Shown in pieces: positions 7,842-15,107 of a stretch of DNA of 64,000 nt. The notes beneath the pieces were generated by a model. That model was not told the DNA's origin and did no database searches. It saw nothing but the letters and a program-made list of their open reading frames with translations. Numbering within the stretch: position 1 is the first letter of the stretch; every line of letters starts with the position of its first letter. The stretch lies in NCBI RefSeq assembly GCF_013391105.1, contig NZ_CP058335.1, forward strand, positions 682,001 to 746,000, given 5' to 3'. Source of the stretch: Natronomonas salina (GTDB lineage Archaea; Halobacteriota; Halobacteria; Halobacteriales; Haloarculaceae). The translations under genes were made by a program, and so were the position numbers.

Positions 7842-9121
7842 TATCGGTGGTCGTACACTCGCTGGACTTTGCCGGTTGCCTGTCGCTCGATGCCTGCGGG
7901 CGAAGCGATCTTCACATCGTCGGGCGAGACGTCGAGGGTCGAATCGAGTGTCTCCCGGACCCGCCGTTCTACCGCCTCGGCGTCCGCGTTCTCCCGGCGT
8001 TCGATGGTGAGTTCGAGCGTGTCCAGCTGGCCCTCTCGACGGATGTCGATGCGGTACTGTGGAGCGACGCCTTCCAGGTCGAGGACGACGGACTCTATCT
8101 GGCTGGGATACACGTTGATGCCACGGACGACCAGCAGGTCGTCGGTGCGGCCCCGGACGTTCTCCATGCGGGCGTGGGTCCGTCCACAGTCGCAGGGCTC
8201 GCGGGTCAGCGACGTGATATCGCCGGTGCGGTATCGCAAGACGGGCAGCGCGTCTTTCGAGAGTGTCGTCAATACGAGTTCGCCCCGCTCGCCGTCGTCT
8301 ACGGGCTCGCCCGTCTCGGGATCGACCACCTCGGGGAGGAAGCGATCCTCCCAGATGTGGAGTCCGTCCTGCGCGGCAGCACACTCCATGGCGATGCCGG
8401 GGCCGATTATCTCCGAGAGACCGTAGATATCGACGGCGGTGACCCCGAGTTCGTGCTCTATCTCCTCGCGCATCGGTTCTGTGAACGGTTCCGCCCCGAT
8501 GATGACCGTCTCCAGCGGCAGTTCCCGGACGTCGACGCCCTGCTCGCGGGCCGTCTCCGCGAGGTACAGCGCGTACGAGGGCGTGCAGGTGAGCGCGTCG
8601 GACTCGAGGTCCTGCATGAACTCTATCTGCCGGTCCGTGTCGCCTCCGCCGATGGGGATGATGCCCGCGCCGAGTTCTTCTGTTCCGGTCTGTACGCCCA
8701 GGCCGCCGGTGAACAGGCCGTAGCCGTAGGCATTCTGCACGATGTCGTCCGGCGTGACGCCGGCCGCCACGAGCGAGCGGGCCATCACCTCTCGCCACAC
8801 CTGCATGTCCTTGTCGGTGTAAGCGACGATCTTCGACTTGCCCGTGGTGCCGGAGGAGGCGTGGATGCGCTCGATGTCCGAGTGGTCGACGGCGAACAGG
8901 CCGTCGGGGTACTCCTCGCGGAAGTCCTCCTTCGTCGTGAAGGGCAACTCGCGGATGTCGTCGAGTGAGTCGATGTCGTCCGGCGCGACGTCAGCCTCCT
9001 CGAGTCGTTCGCGGTAGAACGGGACGTTCTCGTATGCGTTGCGGACCGTCTCGCGGAGGCGATCGGTCTGCAGCCCCCGGAGATCGTCCCGGGAGACAGC
9101 CTCCACGTCTTGATATGGCAT
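7841..9121 (-). CDS. paaK: Phenylacetate-CoA ligase PaaK
   Basis: A 426-residue adenylate-forming ligase that activates phenylacetate to phenylacetyl-CoA with ATP and CoA. The P-loop ASSGTTGKSKIVAYT is at about residues 88-102, the PaaK-type core GLSEIIGPGIAMEC follows, and the C-terminal domain ends with the lysine motif RQATGKVQRV. Length and motifs match the PaaK family, not the longer fatty-acyl ligases. It supplies the substrate of the PaaABC epoxidase encoded 280 bases upstream on the same strand. A strong TATA box precedes it, so it has its own promoter. Confidence 0.93.
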   Translation of the reverse strand: MPYQDVEAVSRDDLRGLQTDRLRETVRNAYENVPFYRERLEEADVAPDDIDSLDDIRELPFTTKEDFREEYPDGLFAVDHSDIERIHASSGTTGKSKIVAYTDKDMQVWREVMARSLVAAGVTPDDIVQNAYGYGLFTGGLGVQTGTEELGAGIIPIGGGDTDRQIEFMQDLESDALTCTPSYALYLAETAREQGVDVRELPLETVIIGAEPFTEPMREEIEHELGVTAVDIYGLSEIIGPGIAMECAAAQDGLHIWEDRFLPEVVDPETGEPVDDGERGELVLTTLSKDALPVLRYRTGDITSLTREPCDCGRTHARMENVRGRTDDLLVVRGINVYPSQIESVVLDLEGVAPQYRIDIRREGQLDTLELTIERRENADAEAVERRVRETLDSTLDVSPDDVKIASPAGIERQATGKVQRVYDHR

Positions 9122-9173
9122 ATCACGAATATAGGGGGATGCTTGTAAAGAGATTCACCCGTCCACTTGTCGG

Positions 9174-9182
9174 TTTTATAAG
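9174..9182 (-). promoter_or_regulatory. TATA box of paaK
   Basis: The minus strand reads CTTATAAAA, ending 53 bases before the paaK ATG at 9121. The transcription start would be near 9150, leaving a leader of about 25-30 bases. The spacer from here to paaD-Zn (9183-9402) has no gene. Confidence 0.5.
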
Positions 9183-9402
9183 GTCGCGATAGCTGCCCTC
9201 CTCCAGCTCCGAAACGAGACTCCCTCTTCGGTCGAACTGTCGTGTATTGCAATCCAGGGAATCCCGGCTAGCCAGGTGCTGCCGAAGCGGGCGTGTCGCT
9301 GGCGCTACAGACAGGGAGCAGAACTATCAGAAGTTCGGCAGCGTCCGTATGGCCGTAGTTACGCGATCTTCGAAAGGTGGATTCAGCGACTGGTCTATCC
9401 GG

Positions 9403-9570
9403 CTATCCCATCGCCTCGAACGGCTCGTCGCAGTCGTTGCAGTAGTGGATAGAGCGGCAGAGGGACGGCCCCTTCGGATGGTCTCGATCGGTGTTCGTCC
9501 CGTCGCAGTACGGACACGCCGCCGGGGTGTCCGCTTCGGTGTCCGTGGAGGGGTCGGGCTGCCGTCTCAT
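9403..9570 (-). CDS. PaaD zinc-ribbon protein (detached C-terminal domain)
   Basis: A 55-residue protein with Cys19, Cys22, Cys38, Cys44 and Cys47; CPYC and CNDC are the paired knuckles of a zinc ribbon. The end LCRSIHYCNDCDEPFEA closely resembles the Cys-rich C-terminus of bacterial PaaD, where it is fused to the MIP18-like domain. Here it is a separate gene that overlaps the upstream paaD by four bases (ATGA). It probably acts with PaaD in maturation of the PaaA diiron centre. The start MRRQPDPS was chosen for that overlap; a 76-residue version is less likely. Confidence 0.85.
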   Translation of the reverse strand: MRRQPDPSTDTEADTPAACPYCDGTNTDRDHPKGPSLCRSIHYCNDCDEPFEAMG

Positions 9571-9989
9571 ATGCTCACCCCGAAGTCGCGGAGCGACTCC
9601 TTGCCCGCCTCCGTCACGAGGTTGAGGTTCCACTCCGGCGACCAGACGAGTTCCACCTCGGCCGAGTCTACTCCCGCGGCGCGCTCGGCAGCCTCGACGA
9701 CGTCGTCCTGCAACATCGAGCGGGCCGGACAGCCCGTGTAGGTGAGGGTCATCGTCACCTTCGCCTGTCCATCCTCTACCGAGACGCCGTAGATGAGCCC
9801 GAGGTCGACGACGGAGACGGGCATCTCGGGGTCCTCGACCTCGTACAGTTCCTCCCAGACGCGCGGCTCGATGCCCGTCGCGTTCTCCCCGGTCGCGGGG
9901 AGCTCCTCCGGGTCGACGCCGTGGTCGTACTCGGTGTACCCGCAGTACTCCGGGCCGAACTCGTCGGCGTCGTCGGGGGCTTCAGACAT
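9567..9989 (-). CDS. paaD: Phenylacetyl-CoA epoxidase protein PaaD (MIP18 domain)
   Basis: A 140-residue protein dominated by a MIP18/DUF59 domain. The motifs DPEMPVSVVDLGLIYGV and TYTGCPARSML, with the conserved Cys, identify the PaaD/SufT group involved in iron or iron-sulfur cofactor assembly. A roughly 40-residue acidic, Tyr-rich N-terminal extension precedes it. The zinc-ribbon tail of bacterial PaaD is absent here and is encoded by the next overlapping gene. It overlaps paaC upstream by eight bases, within the paaABCD operon. Confidence 0.9.
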   Translation of the reverse strand: MSEAPDDADEFGPEYCGYTEYDHGVDPEELPATGENATGIEPRVWEELYEVEDPEMPVSVVDLGLIYGVSVEDGQAKVTMTLTYTGCPARSMLQDDVVEAAERAAGVDSAEVELVWSPEWNLNLVTEAGKESLRDFGVSI

Positions 9990-10803
9990 CGGCCTCGTCG
10001 GGGTCCGCCATCAGTTTCGCCGGCTCGCGGCCGAGCATCTCGTAGGTGTACGTGAACTCGTCGTAGAGCCCCTGCCAGTCGTCGGTGTGGGACCCGTCGC
10101 GACCACGCACGTCCGGGAGCTCCGGGTCCGGCACCGTCATGCCGAGCCCCTCGAGGAACGGCGTCGTGATAGCGAGCCAGTCCTCGCGGAGTTCCGACAG
10201 CGGCGCCGTGCGGACGCCGAGGTCGACGATGTCGTCCTCGTGTTCGGTCGGCGCGAACATCGTCTGGGCGTGCGGGTAGAGGCGGTCGAGCGCCGACTGG
10301 AGGCGCTGGATGGCCTCGCTGGAGGCGTCCTTCCCCTCGGTCAGCCGCTCCAGCCAGTTACTCGTGTGGTCGCGGTGGTAGTGCTCCTCGCCGAGGACCT
10401 TCCCGACACGGTCCGCGATGCGCGGGTAGCTGGTGTCCTCGAGGGCCTCGAGTCGCAGGCGCTCGAAGTGGTCGTACAGGTAGCCACGGAGCACGCAGTC
10501 GGCCCAGTCTCCCGTCTCGAAGGCGAGTTCGGCCATCGTCGTGTGCCGGAAGTCGGACGGATCACGCTCCCAGATGAGATCGGGTTCCTCGTAGCCGAAG
10601 TCCTCGAGCAGGTCGTACCAGAGCCGCGCGTGGCCGTACTCGTCCTGCGCGATGTTGGCTACGGCGAGGTCCGCCTCCAGCGTGGGGCCCCGCACCTGCC
10701 AGTCGATGTAGCGTTCGGCCATCACGAACTCGTCGTCGGCGAGACACTGGAGTTCGGCCTCGACGGCTGCGCGTTCGCGGTTGGATAGGTCGTCGGGGTT
10801 CAT
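9982..10803 (-). CDS. paaC: Phenylacetyl-CoA epoxidase subunit PaaC
   Basis: A 273-residue ferritin-like helical protein, the structural partner of PaaA in the ring 1,2-epoxidase. The segments NIAQDEYGHARLWYDLLEDF and VLGEEHYHRDHTSNW recall diiron four-helix bundles; bacterial PaaC keeps the fold but is not the catalytic subunit. The start MNPDDLSNRE lies one base beyond the paaB stop; a start four codons upstream would overlap paaB. Its stop overlaps paaD. Confidence 0.93.
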   Translation of the reverse strand: MNPDDLSNRERAAVEAELQCLADDEFVMAERYIDWQVRGPTLEADLAVANIAQDEYGHARLWYDLLEDFGYEEPDLIWERDPSDFRHTTMAELAFETGDWADCVLRGYLYDHFERLRLEALEDTSYPRIADRVGKVLGEEHYHRDHTSNWLERLTEGKDASSEAIQRLQSALDRLYPHAQTMFAPTEHEDDIVDLGVRTAPLSELREDWLAITTPFLEGLGMTVPDPELPDVRGRDGSHTDDWQGLYDEFTYTYEMLGREPAKLMADPDEADV

Positions 10804-10804
10804 C

Positions 10805-11137
10805 TCAGTTCTCACCCGCGGCTTTCTTGCGGTTGTCTTCGGCCTCCTTCTGTTCGGCCTCGCTCTCCTCGATCTCCTCGGCCATCTCGCCGGTCGAGTA
10901 GTTCGTCGCCCAGCGGTACTCCTTCTGTGTGAGCCCGCCCATCGCCACGTCGTGCTCGTCGGCGTCGACGGTCTCGATCTCCTCCTTGGGAACGACCCAC
11001 AGCGAGTTCGCGGGCTTCCGGCGCGCGTGCATGATCTGGGCGTACTGTGTCGCCAGTTCGGCGTTCGGCGCGTGGACGTCGCCGACGTGGCTGTGGTAGT
11101 CCTTCGGCTTCTCTTGGCGGAATACTTCCCAGCGCAT
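10805..11137 (-). CDS. paaB: Phenylacetyl-CoA epoxidase subunit PaaB
   Basis: A 110-residue small subunit that bridges PaaAC units in the bacterial complex. It begins MRWEVFRQEKPKDYHSHVGD, the signature start of PaaB (WEVF.Q...G..H.H.G), and contains ARRKPANSLWVVP. The last 25 residues are a highly charged tail. Two bases separate it from paaA, so it is translated in the same operon. The upstream extension of the open frame is a shadow of paaA. Confidence 0.93.
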   Translation of the reverse strand: MRWEVFRQEKPKDYHSHVGDVHAPNAELATQYAQIMHARRKPANSLWVVPKEEIETVDADEHDVAMGGLTQKEYRWATNYSTGEMAEEIEESEAEQKEAEDNRKKAAGEN

Positions 11138-11139
11138 GG

Positions 11140-12081
11140 TCAGTCGGCCGCGGCGCTTGTCGCGCCTGCGGCGGGGGAGTCGTCCGTAATCGCTTCGCGC
11201 ACCCACTCGACGGCCGCCTGGCGGCGCTCGCGTTTGTGTATCTGCTCGGCGCCAGGGGGGTACTCGTTCTGTGACACCGCGCCGAACTCCTCCCAGTCGA
11301 GGTCCGACTCCTCGACGTGGTAGCGCTCCTCGTACTCGTCGTACTCGATACGGGGGGTCTCCGGGATCTCGAGGCCGTACTTCTCGGCCTTCGACAGATA
11401 GGCGTTCAGGAACGCCGTCCGCAGGTCGTCGTTGCTCATCGTCTTCAGGCCCACGTCCATCGCGAACCCGCCGTGGACCGACTGGTCGTTCGTGGGGCCG
11501 AAGAACTGCAGGATGCGCGGCCACCACTTGTCGAACGCCTCCTGGAGGAGTTGTTGGTCGCGCCTGCTCCCCGTCGCGATCTCACCGAGGATGCTCTCGC
11601 CGTGTTTGATGTGGAAGCCCTCCTCGAAGCAGATCTTGTCGATGGCGTGGGCGTACGGCTCCCACGACGTCCGCTTGAGCGTCGCCTGCCGGCGCATCGC
11701 CGCACCGTCGACGAAGAACATGATCATCGGCAGCTCGTACCAGTTCTGGATGGGGTAGTGGAAGCAATTGAGGAACTTCCCCTCCCCGTTCTCGAGTTCG
11801 GCCAGCATCTCCTCGCGCGTCTTCACGCCGAGGTTCTCAGCTGCACGGTACAGCAGTTGGCCGTGGCCGATCTCGTCCTGGACCTGCGCGCTCACGGCAA
11901 GTTTCCGGTCCAGACTCGGTGCCTGGCGGATGAACGGACGCTCGATGTACGCGCCCATGATCTCGGAGTTCGCGTGGAACTGGATCATCCGGGTCGCCGC
12001 CTCGCGGTACTCCTCGGGCATGTCGTCGCCAGGCCCGAACTCTCGCGGTCCGGCCCGTGACTTGACCTGTTCTAGGTCCAT
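11140..12081 (-). CDS. paaA: Phenylacetyl-CoA epoxidase catalytic subunit PaaA
   Basis: A 313-residue diiron oxygenase subunit that inserts one oxygen atom into the aromatic ring of phenylacetyl-CoA to give the 1,2-epoxide. Iron ligands are visible in DEIGH (about residues 69-73) and EEGFH (about 153-157), with an upstream Glu in the first helix. The sequence FHIKHGESILGEIATG is characteristic of PaaA. It is the first gene of the paaABCD operon. ATG 12081 is preferred over 12102 because it gives the usual family length. A TTTAAA box 54-59 bases upstream is shared with the divergent regulator. Confidence 0.95.
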   Translation of the reverse strand: MDLEQVKSRAGPREFGPGDDMPEEYREAATRMIQFHANSEIMGAYIERPFIRQAPSLDRKLAVSAQVQDEIGHGQLLYRAAENLGVKTREEMLAELENGEGKFLNCFHYPIQNWYELPMIMFFVDGAAMRRQATLKRTSWEPYAHAIDKICFEEGFHIKHGESILGEIATGSRRDQQLLQEAFDKWWPRILQFFGPTNDQSVHGGFAMDVGLKTMSNDDLRTAFLNAYLSKAEKYGLEIPETPRIEYDEYEERYHVEESDLDWEEFGAVSQNEYPPGAEQIHKRERRQAAVEWVREAITDDSPAAGATSAAAD

Positions 12082-12134
12082 ACTCCCCGCTTTCGACGCC
12101 ACGAACGTAGCAACTCACCCGCACATAGCGCGGG

Positions 12135-12166
12135 TTTAAATGATGCTGTCGCCAATTGTGCATCAT
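12135..12166. promoter_or_regulatory. Shared paa promoter with inverted repeat
   Basis: TTTAAA at 12135-12140 is self-complementary, so it can serve both the divergent regulator (30 bases before its ATG at 12165, leaderless) and paaA (54 bases before its ATG). A perfect 7-bp inverted repeat, ATGATGC (12140-12146) and GCATCAT (12160-12166), begins at the last base of this box and ends within the regulator start codon. It is a good candidate operator for autoregulation. Confidence 0.5.
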
Positions 12167-12800
12167 GATCGCCGAGTGTCTCGTCGTCGAGTTCCGGGTG
12201 ACCGGCGACGAGTGCCCCCTCGCGGACGCATCGCGGGAAACGGGCGCGGCCATCGACGCACGCCCGCCGCTTCGACGCGCGGACGGGAATACGCTGCTCC
12301 AGTTCAGCACCGAGGATCCGGCGGTCGGCGAGGTACTCGACGCCGACGAGCGTGTCCGACCGCTCCACCAGTCGCGCGCGAACGGGCGGTACAACTACCG
12401 CTGTCTCTCCAAGCACCGATGCATCGTCAACGACCTCGTCGACGTCGGCTTTCTCGTGGACTCGACCCACTACGACGCCGGGACCGAGCGGTACGTGGGC
12501 GCAGTCGTCGGCCGCGACGTGCTCAAAGGGGTACTGGAGGCCGCGGGCGAGACGTTCGGCGTCAAACTCGAGCGCATCTCTCCGCTGGACGACAGCGACG
12601 ACGAGCCCGTGGCGAAGCGGTGGGACGTGACACCCGCACAGGAGGCGGCGGTGCGAGCCGCCATCGAGAGCGGCTACTTCGAGGTGCCCCGAGCAGCGAC
12701 GGCGGGTGAGGTAGCGGCGGAGCTCGACATCTCGAAGTCGGCGTTCCTCGAACGACTGCGCCGGGCAGAGGAGTCGCTACTCAGACAGATCGTCGGGTGA
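12165..12800 (+). CDS. Bat-type (HTH_10) transcriptional regulator
   Basis: A 211-residue member of the bacterio-opsin-activator family. The N-terminal 150 residues form the variable Bat-associated sensor half. The C-terminal WDVTPAQEAAVRAAIESGYF ... AATAGEVAAELDISKSAFLE ... RRAEESLLRQIV is the HTH_10 DNA-binding domain (about residues 150-210). It is divergent from paaA and shares its promoter region, so it probably controls phenylacetate catabolism and itself. ATG 12165 was chosen because it coincides with the predicted transcription start; 12156 is also open. Confidence 0.88.
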   Translation: MIAECLVVEFRVTGDECPLADASRETGAAIDARPPLRRADGNTLLQFSTEDPAVGEVLDADERVRPLHQSRANGRYNYRCLSKHRCIVNDLVDVGFLVDSTHYDAGTERYVGAVVGRDVLKGVLEAAGETFGVKLERISPLDDSDDEPVAKRWDVTPAQEAAVRAAIESGYFEVPRAATAGEVAAELDISKSAFLERLRRAEESLLRQIVG

Positions 12801-12803
12801 CGA

Positions 12804-13676
12804 CTACAGCCCGAGGAACTGTTCGGCGTTCTCCCAGAGCAACTTTCGCTGAACGGACTCGTCGAAGCCGAGGTCGGCGAACTGTTCCAGCCACGGCCCC
12901 GGCTCGATCATCGGATAGTCGGTCCCGAACATCACCTTGTCCTGGAGGACCGTCCGGGCGTAGTGGAGTACCTGGTCGTCGATGTAATCGGGCATCCACC
13001 CCGAGAGGTCCATGTAGACGTTCCCCTTCTGCTGGCAGACCGCGAGCTTTTCCTTCTCCCACGGGAACGCCGGGTGCGCGAGCAAAATCTCCATCTCGGG
13101 GTGTTCTGCGGCCACGTCGTCGACGAGCATCGGGTCGCCGTGCTTGACCTTCAGTCCGCGACCACCCGGCGCACCGGCGCCGAGCGTGGAGTTGCCGCCG
13201 TGGAACACCACCGGGACGTCGAGGTCCTCGATCGTGTTCCAGAGGTGGTCGTGGCGGTCGGCGGACGGGTCGAATCCCTGGGCTATCTGCTGGAACTTGA
13301 ACCCCGAGAGGTCGAGGTCCTCCACACAGCGGATCGCCTCCTGCACGCAGTCGTCTTTTAGAGGGTCCACACTCCCGAATGCGACGAAGAAGTCGTCGTG
13401 CTCGTCGCGGACCTCGGCGACGTAGTCGTTGGGCACGGGTGGGTTCCCGGTATTGGTCTCGGCGTCCCAGCCGAGTAGAATCGCCCGCCCGACGCCGGCT
13501 TCACGGTACTCGGCGATCATCTCGTCGTACGTCGCTGTTTCCATCTCGGCGCCGAACTTCTCCGCGGCGTCTTGCATCATCTGCCCGCCGGCATCCTCCA
13601 GGAACTCCTTCGTCGGCTGGTGAGCGTGGGTGTCGATGGCGCGTGGCCCGTCTTCGGCGGCGAGTACGTCTATCAC
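12804..13676 (-). CDS. Amidohydrolase family protein (TIM-barrel metal hydrolase)
   Basis: A 290-residue amidohydrolase-2/ACMSD-type protein. The metal motif IDTHAHQPTKEF lies near the N-terminus, followed by VVFHGGN, ILLAHPAFPW and the final metal Asp in MFGTDYPMIEPG. The family includes decarboxylases and lactone hydrolases acting on aromatic breakdown products, which would suit its place beside the paa genes, but the substrate is unknown. The GTG at 13676 was chosen because a TTTTTG box lies about 27 bases upstream; the longer frame starts with TTG. It converges on the regulator gene with three bases between. Confidence 0.85.
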   Translation of the reverse strand: MIDVLAAEDGPRAIDTHAHQPTKEFLEDAGGQMMQDAAEKFGAEMETATYDEMIAEYREAGVGRAILLGWDAETNTGNPPVPNDYVAEVRDEHDDFFVAFGSVDPLKDDCVQEAIRCVEDLDLSGFKFQQIAQGFDPSADRHDHLWNTIEDLDVPVVFHGGNSTLGAGAPGGRGLKVKHGDPMLVDDVAAEHPEMEILLAHPAFPWEKEKLAVCQQKGNVYMDLSGWMPDYIDDQVLHYARTVLQDKVMFGTDYPMIEPGPWLEQFADLGFDESVQRKLLWENAEQFLGL

Positions 13677-13780
13677 GGTACACCATAGCACCCCTGGTGG
13701 CAAAAACTGCGGCGGTTCCGGTACCGTCGATGGTTTCGGGGTCGGGCTACTGAATCAGTTGATAGACTGAGTCGGCTTAG

Positions 13781-14203
13781 TCACCGATTTATCGCCCATC
13801 GTAGCGCAACTCCCACCCCGAACGCGAGTGTACCGAGGAGAACAGCAGTCGGCACCCAAAATCCTGCCACCCCAACTCCGACTAACGAGAGGGGTAATGC
13901 AACCGGGACTGTCTCCCCAGAGGCGATGAGGGCCTCTGTATATAGTATCGGAGCAGACACTGGGGCGAAGACCAGTACCCAACTGATGAGCAACCCGCTG
14001 TTCCGATACGCGGATACACTCGCCAGAGCGACACCGGCTACGATGAGGAGATAGAGGCCGCCGATAGTATCGGGTACGGAGAACAGCTCGTGGCTACTGA
14101 TGAGGGTGAGGGAGAGGACAAACAGCCCGAGAGCGCCGAGTACGCTCTTCTTCGCGAGGTCGGGGTCGACTCCGACGAGATGATTCCGCTTACTGTTCGT
14201 CAT
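13781..14203 (-). CDS. Four-TM membrane protein, unknown
   Basis: About 140 residues starting MTNSKRNHLVGV. Four hydrophobic segments are visible, at about residues 19-35, 45-60, 67-85 and 96-135, the last long enough for two passes. There are no recognisable motifs. It is the last of three tandem small membrane-protein genes on this strand and overlaps the preceding one (14190-14402). Codon use is AT-richer than in the flanking metabolic genes. Confidence 0.6.
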   Translation of the reverse strand: MTNSKRNHLVGVDPDLAKKSVLGALGLFVLSLTLISSHELFSVPDTIGGLYLLIVAGVALASVSAYRNSGLLISWVLVFAPVSAPILYTEALIASGETVPVALPLSLVGVGVAGFWVPTAVLLGTLAFGVGVALRWAINR

Positions 14204-14402
14204 CCAATTCCCTCTGTAACTCTCGTACCTCCTGTTCCAGCTCCTCGATGCGTTCATCGCTATCACGTCCAGTGTAGAGATCAAGGACGCCGACGATGAA
14301 GGCGATGAACAGTCCGACGAAACCCCCGATCGGGCCGCCCAGCACGAAACCGAAAATACCGGCTGCACCCGGTAGAACACCGAGGGCGACGAAGTCATTC
14401 AT
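14190..14402 (-). CDS. Small glycine-zipper-like membrane protein with coiled coil
   Basis: A 70-residue protein. A single Gly-rich hydrophobic region, GVLPGAAGIFGFVLGGPIGG and onward to about residue 45, is followed by a charged heptad-like tail, IEELEQEVRELQRELDDEQ, which should form a coiled coil in the cytoplasm. The arrangement resembles small oligomeric membrane anchors. It overlaps the next gene by 14 bases, implying a shared transcript. The function is unknown. Confidence 0.6.
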   Translation of the reverse strand: MNDFVALGVLPGAAGIFGFVLGGPIGGFVGLFIAFIVGVLDLYTGRDSDERIEELEQEVRELQRELDDEQ

Positions 14403-14523
14403 ATCTTTCCTGCAGTCTGTCGACAAATAAACGTTGAGGACGTGGATTCCCGCACGTCGTAGAGTCCATCTATTGACCGACAGCTGACTACCTTTGCCGG
14501 ATGAACTACGGATTCGGGAACGG

Positions 14524-14910
14524 TCAGAGTTCGTCACCCTGTGAGGTGAGGTATTGACGTATGTCGTGACCGAGGAAGCCAGAGAGAAACGCGGTCGCGT
14601 ATGCCAGTGCAAAGATGAACGGAACGTCTAAACTCTCATCGTGACCACGCCACCCGAATCCGAACACAAGTATAACGAACGTAGCCGCAAAGGCAAGGAT
14701 TCCAAACAGACCCGTATTGAGCCGGATGTATCTTGCTGCGAGAAACGACAGAATAGCGATTGGAATCAGCAATATCAGTACTTCAAACGGCGGTTCGATG
14801 GACTGCACCCATGATGCAGGCAGCAGCCAGATGAGGCTATTCAACACCAGTACGGCACCAACAACGAATCCCGTAGCGATGACCCACCCCCGATGATCCT
14901 TCGTATCCAT
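14524..14910 (-). CDS. Small membrane protein, unknown
   Basis: A 128-residue protein with four hydrophobic segments (about residues 9-29, 42-58, 66-84 and 95-112) and a polar C-terminus ending GHDIRQYLTSQGDEL. It is first of a trio of small membrane-protein genes on the minus strand and separated from the second by about 120 bases. No family is recognised. Confidence 0.6.
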   Translation of the reverse strand: MDTKDHRGWVIATGFVVGAVLVLNSLIWLLPASWVQSIEPPFEVLILLIPIAILSFLAARYIRLNTGLFGILAFAATFVILVFGFGWRGHDESLDVPFIFALAYATAFLSGFLGHDIRQYLTSQGDEL

Positions 14911-15107
14911 CTATAGCCGATAAATATTCGACCCGATACGTGGTAAAATTTCCCTCCATTCGGTATGCGGCTCGTCCTGCGAGGGACACACCCGCTGTGA
15001 TTGGACGGTGAGAAGCGAATCCGTACTCGATGAATCTTGTCTGATTCTCGATATTTCTACACGTGTAAATACAATTGTTATGTCGACCGGGCTGGAATGG
15101 GTGCGTG

